DNA of 64,000 nucleotides, from positions 85,990 through 149,989 of the forward strand of contig JAHBSL010000008.1 in assembly GCA_019639135.1 (NCBI GenBank), read 5' to 3'. Below the pieces are notes generated by a model. It did not search any database and had not been told where the DNA came from. It saw nothing but the letters and a program-made list of their open reading frames with translations. Below are positions 45,111 through 53,952 of the stretch, piece by piece. This DNA comes from Acidobacteriota bacterium. Lineage in GTDB: Bacteria > Acidobacteriota > Blastocatellia > Pyrinomonadales > Pyrinomonadaceae. The position numbers were made by a program, and so were the translations under genes. Each line of letters begins with the position of its first letter. Position 1 is the stretch's first letter.

Positions 45111-45767
45111 TCAAGCCCGCTTACGATTCGTACAAATCACCTTCTGAATATTCGCGAATATAAAATTCTCTTTCTCTTGCGCCGAAAGTTCCGCCTCGCC
45201 CAAATAGTGCTGCAGGCCAACTTCTAGAAAACGGTCGTAATATTTGCTCTCCCATGTTTTTGCGACGGCGTGGCCGAGAAAAGCCGGAAGTGAATTTTGC
45301 GGCACGTCGTAATCTACGATCACGATCTTGCCGTCGGGTTTCGTCACCCGCCGCATTTCCCGCAACACCGCCACGCCGATGCCCTCCGGCATGTCGTGCA
45401 GCCCGAAGGAAACGGTCGCTAGGTCGAAATGCGAATCGGCATAAGGGATGCTCGACGCGTCCTGACAGAGAAATGTAACGTCGTAACCTTTTCTGATCTT
45501 CTTTTTCGCCCGCGCGAGCATGTCGGGTGATAAGTCAACGCCGACGACGGAAAATCCATATTTCGCGAAAGCGATACTCTGCGACCCCGTGCCGCAAGCC
45601 ATGTCCAACACCCTTGCGCCAGGAGATAAGTCCGAATCGCTTACAACCTTTTCCCGTATGTGACGCGCGAAAATCTCAACGATGTCATAAACCGGCGCCA
45701 TCCTCCGGAACCAACGGATGTTGTGCCATTCGTGCTTCGTTGCGACATCTAGCAGGTTCCGACTCAT
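45111..45767 (-). CDS. Class I SAM-dependent methyltransferase (UbiE-like)
   Basis: A 218-residue Rossmann-fold methyltransferase. VLDMACGTGSQSIAFAKYG is motif I for SAM, VVGVDLSPDMLARAKKK motif II, and ATVSFGLHDMPEG lies near motif IV. The ATG at 45767 with AAAAGGAG is preferred; the in-frame stretch upstream overlaps the next methyltransferase. No Cys cluster of the arsenite methyltransferase ArsM is present. The substrate is unknown. Confidence 0.75.
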   Translation of the reverse strand: MSRNLLDVATKHEWHNIRWFRRMAPVYDIVEIFARHIREKVVSDSDLSPGARVLDMACGTGSQSIAFAKYGFSVVGVDLSPDMLARAKKKIRKGYDVTFLCQDASSIPYADSHFDLATVSFGLHDMPEGIGVAVLREMRRVTKPDGKIVIVDYDVPQNSLPAFLGHAVAKTWESKYYDRFLEVGLQHYLGEAELSAQEKENFIFANIQKVICTNRKRA

Positions 45768-45825
45768 CTCCTTTTCCTGGCGTCTGAATTCGTTGGGCGC
45801 GCCCGAGCGCACCCGGTTGCGTTTC

Positions 45826-46485
45826 CTAAAGTGGTTTTCGCGCTTTGTGAATGCGAATCGTGCCGAAAAATGTTCCGAAATTTGCCGTCTCGCGGATTTC
45901 AGTAAAACCAGCGCCCGCCGCAAGTTCCGGCAACCTTCCCTGCAGGCTGTCCGCCGTCGTCGGGCCGTCGAGCCAAATGATCGGCTGCGAGGCTGCCTTC
46001 ATCAGAATATTTGCGGCCTTACCCCAATCGGCAAGGTGCAAGGTTCCCCCCGTCTTCAAAACCCTGAATACTTCTCCAAAAGTTTTTCGCTTGTTTGCGG
46101 GCGTCAAATGATGAAAGAACAAGCTCGTCATGACCGCGTCGAAATACTCATCCGGGTACGGCAGGGCGGTTGATAAGGCTTCGCTGAAATTTATTTCAGC
46201 ACCGCTGGCGGCAGCTTTGCGGCGGGCAATGCGAAGGATTTTTGCGTCGCCGTCTAGCCCGTGAGTTTCTGCCTGAGGAAATCTACGTTTCAACGCGACG
46301 GTCAAGGTGGCAGTCCCGCAAGCCACATCCAACAGCCGCCCCCTCGAAGGGATGTCGATTTGCTCGATCAACTTTCTTTTGAAAACCTTTTCCCGCGTCG
46401 TCCACTTCACCACCGAGTCGTAAAAAGGCGTAAGAATGTCATAGCCTAATGCCGGAATGTAGTTTTCTTTACTTTCTGTTTTCAT
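45826..46485 (-). CDS. Class I SAM-dependent methyltransferase
   Basis: A 219-residue protein; LLDVACGTATLTVALKRRFP, HGLDGDAKILRIARRKAAA and FDAVMTSLFFHHL are the SAM-binding motifs. The ATG at 46485 gives the typical family N-terminus (YDILTPFYDSVV). Another methyltransferase follows 58 nt downstream; both lie between a CDF transporter and ArsR, so modification of a metal or metal-sensitive lipid is one possibility. No ArsM Cys motif is seen. Confidence 0.75.
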   Translation of the reverse strand: MKTESKENYIPALGYDILTPFYDSVVKWTTREKVFKRKLIEQIDIPSRGRLLDVACGTATLTVALKRRFPQAETHGLDGDAKILRIARRKAAASGAEINFSEALSTALPYPDEYFDAVMTSLFFHHLTPANKRKTFGEVFRVLKTGGTLHLADWGKAANILMKAASQPIIWLDGPTTADSLQGRLPELAAGAGFTEIRETANFGTFFGTIRIHKARKPL

Positions 46486-46545
46486 AGCTACCCGCGACGG
46501 GGTGGCTTCGCCCGCACTCTTGGTGAGCAAAAAATATAGGGCGCT

Positions 46546-46923
46546 TTACAAAAGCTCTTCGACGTGCCGGAAGCCTTCGTCGAAAAGATTGACGATGTGC
46601 TCATCGTCGAGCGTGTAGTAGGCGATTTTACCTTCCCTGCGGAAACGGACGAGTTTCATCTGCCGCAGCGTCCGCAAGGAATGCGAAACCGCCGACTGCG
46701 AGACGCCCAAAAGATTGGCGATGTCGCAGACGCACAATTCTTCTTTTGATAAAGCGAATGCGATTTTGATTCGCGTCGGGTCGCCCAATATTCTGAAAGT
46801 CTCGGCGAGTAAGCCGATTGCTTCGGCCGACTTCATCGCGCGGCGGACGTTTTCCACTTTGCCTTCGTCAACGAATTGAATCTCGCACGCATCGCCCACC
46901 GGTTGTGCCGCTTTTTCGCTCAT
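46546..46923 (-). CDS. ArsR/SmtB-family metal repressor (CadC-like)
   Basis: A 125-residue winged-helix repressor. The metal site of the CadC/ZiaR type is suggested by the N-terminal GDACEIQ and the ELCVCDIANLL motif (CxC in helix 3); a second site may be formed by DDEHIVNLFDEGFRHVEE in the last helix (alpha-5 type, Zn). The ATG at 46923 with the feoB gene 26 nt upstream is preferred; the longer in-frame leader runs through feoB. The palindrome at 49019-49036 is its probable operator. Confidence 0.85.
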   Translation of the reverse strand: MSEKAAQPVGDACEIQFVDEGKVENVRRAMKSAEAIGLLAETFRILGDPTRIKIAFALSKEELCVCDIANLLGVSQSAVSHSLRTLRQMKLVRFRREGKIAYYTLDDEHIVNLFDEGFRHVEELL

Positions 46924-46949
46924 AGCTTTACTCGTTCGAATCACTTTTC

Positions 46950-49001
46950 TTAGAATCCCAAAAGCTTGCCGCCCTGATAAACAAGGAAGGTGACGACATA
47001 AGCCAGGGCGGTCATATAGCCGACCATAAAAAACGTCCAGCCCCACGAGTTGGTTTCGCGCCTGACGGTCGCGAACGTGGACATACACTGAAACGCCAGC
47101 AAGTAAAACATCATCGTCGTCAGCGCGAGCAGAGGAGTCCACACGGGCGAGCCATCGTCCCGTTTCGCATCGCGCATCGCTTGGAGTAATGACTGCGAGG
47201 TCGCTTCCTCGTCCTTGCCGACGTTGTACAGGATGCTCATCGTCGAAACGAACGTCTCACGGGCTGCGAAACTGGAAATAAGCCCGATACCGATTTTCCA
47301 GTCGTACCCGAGCGGGGCGATCACCGGCTCGATCGTTTTGCCCATCCGCCCGGCGATGCTGTACCGAAGTTGCTCGGCGGCGGCCTCGGTTTCTACTTGC
47401 TTCTGTTTCTCCTCGTCCAACTGGTTAGTTTTTTCGATATGCGTCTCGGCGACTGCCGCGTCGGACCCGACTTTCGGCGGGCGCGGGAAGTTCGCCAACG
47501 CCCAGAGGATTATCGAGATCGCCAGAATCACGGTCCCGGCTCGTTTAACGAACATCCCTGCGCGTTGGTATACGTTCAGAAAAACGACCTTGAAATTCGG
47601 TATCCGATAGGGCGGCAGTTCCATCAAGAGCGGCGGCGTGGGGCCTTTAAGGATCGTCCGTTTCAGAACGAACGCGACGACGATCGCCGTCACCACGCCC
47701 AGGACATACATCGACAGGATCAGCACCGCGCCGACTGAGATGAAGCCGAGCACGTATTGCCCGGTGAAAAACGCCCCGACCATCATGGTGTAAACGGGGA
47801 GTCGGGCCGAGCAGCTCATGAACGGCGCGATCATGATCGTCGCCAGACGGTCTCTCGGGTTCTCGATCGTTCTGGTCGCCATCACGCCTGGGATAGCGCA
47901 CGCGAAGCTGCTCATCAAAGGCACAAATGCTTTGCCGTGCAACCCGGCTTTGCTCATCAATTTATCGAGCAGAAAAGCCGCCCGCGCCATGTAACCGGTG
48001 TCTTCGAGAATCGAGATGAAGAGGAACAGCAAAACGATCTGCGGCAGAAAGATCATCACGCCGCCGACCCCAGCGATGATGCCGTTGGCGATCAGGTCGT
48101 TTAGGAGCCCGGGCGGAAGTGCGTCTCTCGCGGCATTCTGCAGCGCCCCGAACACTGAATCGAGCAGATCCATCGGCAACTGCGCCCACGAGAAAATCGT
48201 CTGGAAGACGAACAACAAGATTCCGACGAGGATCAACAACCCGAAAACTTTATGTGTCAGAACGCCATCGAGTTTCTCGCTGAAGGAACGCTCGCCGGAT
48301 TCTTCGCGCTCATTGACGGACTCCTGCACCGCATTAGCGATCCAACTGTAGCGCGCCAGAATCGAGGCGTTGCCGTTTTGCGCTTCCGTACCATCGCGAT
48401 CCAAGAACGGAAATTCCACCTGTGCGGGGGGGCCGCTTTTGACGGCCTTCTCGACCGCTTCCGTTAAATCTTCGAGCCCGCGCCGCTTCCCCGCGACGAC
48501 GGGGACGACCGGCACCTTCAGATGTGAAGAGAGCTTGGTGGCGTCGATTTTTGTTTCACGCGCTTCGGCTTCGTCGATCATGGTGAGCGCAACGACTATC
48601 GGGATCCGGTACTCAAGAAGCTGCGTGAAGAGATACAGATTTCTGTCCAGATTCGTCGCGTCGACGACGGCGATGATGCAGTGGGGCGCGTTCAAGCCGG
48701 ATATCTTACCGGTCAACGCGTCACGGGCGATTTCCTCGTCGATCGAATTCGCGTTGAGACTGTAAAGCCCGGGCAAATCGATCAACCGCACCGACTCTTC
48801 GCCGAGGCGCCACATGCCCTCCTTGCGCTCCACCGTCACACCCGGGTAGTTTGCAACCTTCTGCCGCATACCCGTCAGGGCGTTGAAGAGCGTCGTTTTC
48901 CCGGCGTTCGGATTTCCGGCGAGCGTGATGGTGAGCTTGCCACCGACCGCGGAAGTTTGTGCGGGTGAAATTGTTGCCATGGGTGATACTGGTTTCGGCA
49001 T
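46950..49001 (-). CDS. feoB: FeoB-type ferrous iron transporter
   Basis: A 683-residue protein with an N-terminal GTPase (GNPNAGKTTLFNALTG, DLPGLYSLN, TMIDEAE) and a C-terminal membrane domain with Gate motifs (PLMSSFACAIPGVMATR; FAARETFVSTM). It imports Fe(II); related proteins can move other divalent ions. There is no FeoA or FeoC gene next to it; instead an ArsR-type repressor follows 26 nt downstream, and an ArsR-type palindrome precedes it. Start at 49001 or the ATG at 48980. This regulation is unlike ordinary Fur-controlled feo. Confidence 0.88.
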   Translation of the reverse strand: MPKPVSPMATISPAQTSAVGGKLTITLAGNPNAGKTTLFNALTGMRQKVANYPGVTVERKEGMWRLGEESVRLIDLPGLYSLNANSIDEEIARDALTGKISGLNAPHCIIAVVDATNLDRNLYLFTQLLEYRIPIVVALTMIDEAEARETKIDATKLSSHLKVPVVPVVAGKRRGLEDLTEAVEKAVKSGPPAQVEFPFLDRDGTEAQNGNASILARYSWIANAVQESVNEREESGERSFSEKLDGVLTHKVFGLLILVGILLFVFQTIFSWAQLPMDLLDSVFGALQNAARDALPPGLLNDLIANGIIAGVGGVMIFLPQIVLLFLFISILEDTGYMARAAFLLDKLMSKAGLHGKAFVPLMSSFACAIPGVMATRTIENPRDRLATIMIAPFMSCSARLPVYTMMVGAFFTGQYVLGFISVGAVLILSMYVLGVVTAIVVAFVLKRTILKGPTPPLLMELPPYRIPNFKVVFLNVYQRAGMFVKRAGTVILAISIILWALANFPRPPKVGSDAAVAETHIEKTNQLDEEKQKQVETEAAAEQLRYSIAGRMGKTIEPVIAPLGYDWKIGIGLISSFAARETFVSTMSILYNVGKDEEATSQSLLQAMRDAKRDDGSPVWTPLLALTTMMFYLLAFQCMSTFATVRRETNSWGWTFFMVGYMTALAYVVTFLVYQGGKLLGF

Positions 49002-49018
49002 AGCCTAGCATTTGCATA

Positions 49019-49036
49019 TATGAACAGACGTTCATA
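49019..49036. promoter_or_regulatory. ArsR/SmtB-type operator
   Basis: Perfect 7-bp inverted repeat TATGAAC-AGAC-GTTCATA, close to the TGAACA-N-TGTTCA type sites bound by SmtB, CzrA and CadC proteins. It lies 17 nt upstream of the feoB start and within the gap after the P-type ATPase gene, the correct place to control feoB-arsR. Confidence 0.75.
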
Positions 49037-49101
49037 CGATATTTCAAAATAACGCAGAAATTTCCTGCCGTCAACGGCGCGGTTCTGATCCAAACTTTTG
49101 A

Positions 49102-51027
49102 CTATTTGTAGCTGAGCAGCCGTAGGCTGTTCAAAATCACGAGCACGGTGACTCCGACGTCCGCGAAGATCGCGAGGGCGAGGCTGCTTAATCCGAGGAT
49201 CGCGAGGACGACGAACACGAGCTTCGTGGCGATGGCGGCGACCGTGTTGATTCGGATCGTCGAGACCGCCCGCCTGCCAAGCCTTACGAGGTAAGGGATC
49301 AGCTCGAGGCGGTCGTTCAGGATCGCGATCGAGGCCGCTTCGATAGCGGTGTCGGAGCCGGCTGCGCCCATCGCCACACCGACGCTGGAGAGGGCGAGGG
49401 CCGGGGCGTCGTTGACGCCGTCGCCGACCATCGCGGTGGGGCCATATTTGGCGAGCAGTTCCTTGATGCCCTCTGCTTTGTCCTCGGGAAGCATTTCCGC
49501 CTTCACCTCGCGGATGCCGACCTCTTTGGCGACCGCTTCGGCGGGAGCGCGGTTGTCCCCGGTCATCATCACGACCTCGATGCCCAGTTCCTGCAATTCG
49601 GCGACGGATGCGCGGCTTTCCGTTTTGATCTCGTCGGTCAGTGCGATCACACCCTCCACTCCGTACTGACTGCTCACCACGATCGAGGTTTTGCCCTCCT
49701 TCTGCAACGCCTCGACGCGGCGGACGACCTCCTCCTGAACCTCGTGTTCTTCCGTTATGAAAGGCAGTTTCCCGATGCAGTGGTGCTTGTCGTAGCAGAC
49801 GATGCAATCCGCCTTCGCCCCCTTGCCCATCACGGCCTGGAAATTCTCGACGGTGTGGATGTTGATCTTCTCCTCGTTCGCTGCCGCGACGACGGCGGCC
49901 GCCAGCGGATGTTCCGAATAACTCTCGATCCCGGCCGCGCACGCGAGTAAGTGCTGGCGCGTCGACTCGCCGAACGGCAACACGTCCGTGACCTTCGGCT
50001 TGCCGTAAGTGAGCGTGCGGGTCTTATCCATCGCGACCGCCTTGACGCGCCCGATCGCCTCAATGTACTTGCCACCTTTGACGAGCGCTCCCTTCGCCGA
50101 GGCGTTGCCGATCGCGGCGTAAATGGAAATCGGCGTCGAGATCACGAGCGAGCACGGGCACGCGATGACGAGGATCGTGATCGCCTGCTCGAACCAGGGG
50201 TTGAATGGCTGACCTAGAAAAACCGTCGGTATGGCGACGAGCAGCGTCGCGATGACGATGATCGACGGCGTGTAGTAGCCGGCGAAAGTCTCGATGAATT
50301 TCTGCGTATCCGCTTTCGTTTTCGTAGCGGCGAAGGTCGTTTCGATGATCTTGGCGAGCGTCGTGTCCTTCGCGGTTTTGAGCACCTTTGCCTCAAGGTA
50401 GCCCTGCATGTTCAGCGTCCCCGCGAAAACGCGGTCGCCAGCGTGCTTGTCCTTCGGCAGCGGCTCGCCGGTGATGGCCGACTCGTCGACGCTCGATGCG
50501 CCGGATATCACATCCGCGTCGAGCGCGATCATGTCGGAGGGCTTCAGGATCAACGTGTCGCCGACACCAATTTCCTCGATCGGCAGCTCCGATTCACCGC
50601 CCTCCCGCCGAACGCGGGCGGTTTTCGGCGTGCGATCGACCAGTGCCTGCAATGCCGATTTGCTCGACTGGATGCCGAAGTTCTCCAGCCTCTCTCCCAA
50701 AGCGAACAGCACCACCACCACCGCGGCTTCCTCGTATTCGCCCAGGTAGAACGCGCCGACTACGGCGATCGTCATCAGGAGATTGATGCTGCGAAAGTTC
50801 AGCTTCGAAAGGGCCTTGAGTCCGCTCCACAACGTCCGCCATCCAACCGCCAGGATCAGCACCGCGAAAAACGGGAACGCGATGTCGCGCCGCAGCTTGT
50901 AGCCGTCCCCCATCAACGACAGGAACTCGAAGACGGCGACGAGGGCTACGCTCGCGATCAGCCATTGAAATTTCCGGTCCTGCCAGAGACCGAGCGTCTC
51001 GGGTTTGGTTGTTTTGGTTTCGGTCAC
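49102..51027 (-). CDS. Zn/Cd-type P1B ATPase with DKTRT phosphorylation motif
   Basis: A 641-residue ATPase without an HMA domain. The CPC motif (VIACPCSLVIS), the TGE loop (SAITGEPLP), EHPLAAAVV and VGDGVNDAPALAL are normal and of ZntA/CadA type. The phosphorylation motif reads MDKTRTLTYGKP: the invariant Gly of DKTGT is Arg. All other motifs are intact, so it may be a natural subgroup variant or a change that slows the cycle. It starts with GTG at 51027, 2 nt after the DsbA-like gene. Confidence 0.85.
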   Translation of the reverse strand: MTETKTTKPETLGLWQDRKFQWLIASVALVAVFEFLSLMGDGYKLRRDIAFPFFAVLILAVGWRTLWSGLKALSKLNFRSINLLMTIAVVGAFYLGEYEEAAVVVVLFALGERLENFGIQSSKSALQALVDRTPKTARVRREGGESELPIEEIGVGDTLILKPSDMIALDADVISGASSVDESAITGEPLPKDKHAGDRVFAGTLNMQGYLEAKVLKTAKDTTLAKIIETTFAATKTKADTQKFIETFAGYYTPSIIVIATLLVAIPTVFLGQPFNPWFEQAITILVIACPCSLVISTPISIYAAIGNASAKGALVKGGKYIEAIGRVKAVAMDKTRTLTYGKPKVTDVLPFGESTRQHLLACAAGIESYSEHPLAAAVVAAANEEKINIHTVENFQAVMGKGAKADCIVCYDKHHCIGKLPFITEEHEVQEEVVRRVEALQKEGKTSIVVSSQYGVEGVIALTDEIKTESRASVAELQELGIEVVMMTGDNRAPAEAVAKEVGIREVKAEMLPEDKAEGIKELLAKYGPTAMVGDGVNDAPALALSSVGVAMGAAGSDTAIEAASIAILNDRLELIPYLVRLGRRAVSTIRINTVAAIATKLVFVVLAILGLSSLALAIFADVGVTVLVILNSLRLLSYK

Positions 51028-51029
51028 GG

Positions 51030-51752
51030 CTATGAAGTGGGTCGTCCGGTGGATGAATTTCGCAGCTCCTCGTCGACCAGAGCCCTTAAGTCGGCTTCAC
51101 TGAACCTTCGGAGCTGCCGACCGTTGACGAAAAACGTCGGCGTCTGCCGCACGCCGAGCGCCTGGCCGTCCTTCTTGTCCCGTTCGATCTTCGCACCGTA
51201 GCGATTTTCGCGAACGGCGACATTCGCCTTCGCCAGATCGAGACCCAGCTCCTCCGCGTACTTTTGGAACAAAACGTTTATGTTCGGGGGCGGTTGCGAG
51301 GCGGCTGCGGGGCCGTGCTTCTGTCCCCACTCGTGCTGTCTTTGGAAGAGAAGTTCCTGGGCCTGCCAATACTTTCCCTGTTCGCCGGCCGCTTCAGTGA
51401 ACGTCGCGGCGGAAACCGAATTCGGATGGAGCGGCATATAACGAACGACGAGGCGGATCTTGCCTTCGTAATCTTTAAGCAGTTTCTTCACCACGGGGCT
51501 GAACGCGGCGCAGGCCTCGCACTCGGGATCCAGAAACTCGACGACCGTGACCGGGGCGTTCGTGGGTCCAAGGGTCGGACTGTCGGGCCGCACCAGGGAT
51601 TCGGGGGTCACACTTCCCGCATTCGAATTGCCGCTTGTCTTGGTCGCGACCGTTTCGTTCTGCAGCGAGTTTCGATAATAGTTCGAACCCACGACGACAC
51701 CTACAATGACGAGGGCGACAATAGCCCCTAAGATAATTACTTCTTTTCTCAT
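51030..51752 (-). CDS. DsbA-like thioredoxin-fold oxidase
   Basis: One N-terminal helix (about 5-22) anchors a periplasmic DsbA-type domain. FLDPECEACAAFSPVV holds the CxxC site (CEAC), and QTPTFFVNG the cis-Pro loop. It resembles BdbD/DsbG-type DsbA proteins paired with a small DsbB. The ATG at 51752 overlaps the stop region of the dsbB gene. It should oxidise Cys pairs in secreted proteins such as the Cys-rich metal proteins of this island. Confidence 0.8.
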   Translation of the reverse strand: MRKEVIILGAIVALVIVGVVVGSNYYRNSLQNETVATKTSGNSNAGSVTPESLVRPDSPTLGPTNAPVTVVEFLDPECEACAAFSPVVKKLLKDYEGKIRLVVRYMPLHPNSVSAATFTEAAGEQGKYWQAQELLFQRQHEWGQKHGPAAASQPPPNINVLFQKYAEELGLDLAKANVAVRENRYGAKIERDKKDGQALGVRQTPTFFVNGRQLRRFSEADLRALVDEELRNSSTGRPTS

Positions 51753-51753
51753 A

Positions 51754-52209
51754 TCATTTTTCAAAACGCTCCGCCTTATGGAGCCACAAGCACAAGCTCA
51801 CCGCCGCGAACGCAGTCAAAGCCATCAGCGGAATCGTGATAAATCCGAGCCACTCGATCTGCACCGTCGTGCACGAAATACCCTGTTGGCACGGCGTGAT
51901 GCTTTCCGGCAGGACACCGTAATAAAGCAAATTGTGATAAATCGAAATTATGAGCCCCCCCACAGCCAGCGGTAGTGCGTAATATTTCATACGGCGGTCG
52001 AGCATGATGATGCCCGCACCGATGACGATGACCAGCGGGTACATAGCGATGCGTTGATACCAGCACAAAACGCACGGCGGCAGTTCCATCACCTCGCTGA
52101 AGAATAGACTGCCGGCGGTCGCCACAAGCGCGGCGGTCCATGCAAAGTACGAAAGGGTTTCTCGTATTGAGGTAAATTTCATTTTCCCGAACGATTTTCT
52201 TGCCTTCAT
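51754..52209 (-). CDS. dsbB: Disulfide bond protein DsbB/BdbC
   Basis: Four helices in 151 residues; the periplasmic thiols are in PPCVLCWYQR (CxxC) and TPCQQGISCT, as in BdbC-like DsbB. It reoxidises the DsbA-like protein encoded next. The ATG at 52209 directly follows the stop of a small frame-interrupted gene; the internal ATG at 52182 is an alternative start. The ribosome sites are weak for both. Confidence 0.85.
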   Translation of the reverse strand: MKARKSFGKMKFTSIRETLSYFAWTAALVATAGSLFFSEVMELPPCVLCWYQRIAMYPLVIVIGAGIIMLDRRMKYYALPLAVGGLIISIYHNLLYYGVLPESITPCQQGISCTTVQIEWLGFITIPLMALTAFAAVSLCLWLHKAERFEK

Positions 52210-52421
52210 CTAAACGTTTCGGACATCTTTCTCATCGGCGCCTTTCAGGTTGTTCCGGTTTTTTGAGGGATCAGCGGCTTTTCGCTTTTCTAAGTGACTC
52301 AATACTTTCCACAGCATAAACACCAGCAGGGCGACCAGAATCGGAGCCAAGATCAAAAACAAATAAAGGGTTAAATTCCCGGTGCCGTGTGGCGGTGCGG
52401 GTCGTCGTGCTGTAAATACAT
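52210..52421 (-). pseudogene. Small membrane protein gene with a one-base frame break
   Basis: After AAAGGG the ATG at 52421 reads MYLQHDDPHRHTAPG and stops. A base-shifted frame continues from the same point as NLTLYLFLILAPILVALLV (one helix) with a charged tail (WKVLSHLEKRKAADPSK) to a stop next to dsbB. The two join if one G is added to the GGG at 52378-52380. It may therefore be a sequencing error in a real 70-residue His-leader membrane protein. No family is recognised. Confidence 0.55.
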
Positions 52422-52541
52422 CCCTTTCGTCCTCCTCTCTGCTCTTTCGAACTTTCGGGGCCCCTCAGAACGGCTAATCTGATACGCACATAAAACCTAC
52501 ACTTCGCGGCCCGGCGAGAAACCGTTACCTTTTGCTGAACT

Positions 52542-53441
52542 TCAAAGATGCGTCTCGTGCTCGGCAACATCTCCGCGTTCCGTCTGCACGGTCACGTGCG
52601 AGATTTTGAAGTTCTTCGTGCAATGCTCGTGCACCCGCGCCAGGACCTCGTCGTGTTCCGACTCTTCGGCCAGAACCGCGTGGACGCTCATCGCGTTGAC
52701 GCCTGAGGTCAAACTCCATACATGAAGGTCGTGCACGCCCGCGACGCCATCGATTTGCGACAAACTCTCGCGCAAAGCGGCGATGTTAACGTCCGCCGGG
52801 GTCCCCTCGATCAACACGCCTACTGCGTCTTTGAGCAGCGCCCACGTGCGCGGCAAAATGAAGAGTCCGATCCCCGCCGAAATGATCGGGTCGGCGTAAT
52901 ACCAGCCGGTCGTCAGCATGATCACGCCGGCGACGATCACGCCAATGGATGTCAGCATATCCGACAGCACTTCAAAATACGCGCCCTTCATGTTGAGGCT
53001 TTCTTTCGATCCGGCCCGCAAAATGAACATCCCGGCGACGTTGATAACCAGCCCGATCGAGGCGACGATCATCATCCCGAGGCTCTGCACCTCTGGCGGT
53101 TCGACGAACCGTTGATACGCCTCATATAGAATGTAAAGGGAGATACCGATCAGAACGACCGAGTTCGCCAAAGCCGCCAGAATCTCGAAGCGATAATAAC
53201 CGTACGTGCGCTCCGGCGTCGCCTTGCGCTGGGCGAACCAGATCGCCGCCAGCGCGAGCGCCAGCCCGAAAACGTCCGTCAGCATATGCCCGGCGTCAGC
53301 GAGCAGGGCGAGACTGTTGAACCATATGCCGCCGACGACCTCGGCGATCAGGTATGTTCCCGTCAGGCCGAGAACGATAATCAAATTCCTTTTGTTTTTC
53401 CCGGCGGCCGATTGCCCGCCGTGCGCGTGCCCGCTTCCCAT
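52542..53441 (-). CDS. CDF zinc/cadmium/cobalt exporter (CzcD/ZitB type)
   Basis: Six helices with the CDF site LLADAGHMLTD (helix 2) and YFEVLSDMLTS (helix 5), where Glu replaces the usual His. A His-containing N-terminus (GSGHAHGG) and a C-terminal ferredoxin-like cytosolic domain (about 210-299) complete the 299 residues. It exports divalent cations by proton antiport. GGGAG precedes the ATG. It follows the zinc-ribbon/MgtC/PII/czcA genes on the same strand and may belong to that operon. Confidence 0.85.
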   Translation of the reverse strand: MGSGHAHGGQSAAGKNKRNLIIVLGLTGTYLIAEVVGGIWFNSLALLADAGHMLTDVFGLALALAAIWFAQRKATPERTYGYYRFEILAALANSVVLIGISLYILYEAYQRFVEPPEVQSLGMMIVASIGLVINVAGMFILRAGSKESLNMKGAYFEVLSDMLTSIGVIVAGVIMLTTGWYYADPIISAGIGLFILPRTWALLKDAVGVLIEGTPADVNIAALRESLSQIDGVAGVHDLHVWSLTSGVNAMSVHAVLAEESEHDEVLARVHEHCTKNFKISHVTVQTERGDVAEHETHL

Positions 53442-53694
53442 GTTTCAGTTCTCCCGTCGCAAACTCAAAGACGAAGATCGGATCGCCGAAGTTAATTCTT
53501 GAGCGACCATATCAATGCCGGCATCGGCTAAAAAATTTTCGCCTCCGGCTTTTTCAACCTGCCGAAATGCCTTTCTCTCCTCCATCCTTTTTTTCGGATT
53601 TCGACACCGGCTGGCGTCACGTCGAGGCACAAACTTTCGGCGGGCAGGATCTCCGCAGCCGCTCTCGATCCGCACGCGCCGGTACGGATGCACA

Positions 53695-53952
53695 TCAGTC
53701 GAATAATTCGCTTAAAAAACCTTTGCGCCGTTTTCGCGAATGGTGATCTCTCGAATAATCATCGCGCGAGCGATCTTGATAGTCGTAGTATTTGGCGGAT
53801 GCGGCAGGCGCGGCCGCCGTCGAACGTTCTATTATCTTGTCGATCTCGCCGCGATCTAACCATACGCCCCGGCATTCAGGGCAGAAATCGATCTCGATCC
53901 CCTGCCGCTCCGACATTTGAAGATCAGTGTTTGTATCAATTGGACATTTCAT
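53695..53952 (-). CDS. Zinc-ribbon protein (zf-TFIIB type)
   Basis: An 85-residue cytosolic protein. MKCPIDTNTDL and DFCPECRGVWLDRGEI are the two halves of a TFIIB-type zinc ribbon (one Cys in the first half, two in the second), followed by a linker and a His/Arg-rich tail (DHHSRKRRK). The ATG overlaps the stop of the MgtC gene. Its role is not known. Confidence 0.8.
   Translation of the reverse strand: MKCPIDTNTDLQMSERQGIEIDFCPECRGVWLDRGEIDKIIERSTAAAPAASAKYYDYQDRSRDDYSRDHHSRKRRKGFLSELFD

Noticed and set aside
45111..46485. Arsenite methyltransferase ArsM for the two methyltransferases
   Set aside because: SAM motifs are present, but the conserved Cys residues of ArsM are absent.
48875..49942. 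A 355-codon minus-strand frame overlapping feoB and the Zn/Cd ATPase
   Set aside because: It is an alternative frame of two clear genes, extremely rich in Gly and Arg.
53445..53693. An 82-codon frame between the zinc-ribbon and CDF genes
   Set aside because: It fits the gap, but the first half is Arg-rich without any recognisable feature and the start lacks a ribosome site; it may be real but I cannot support it.
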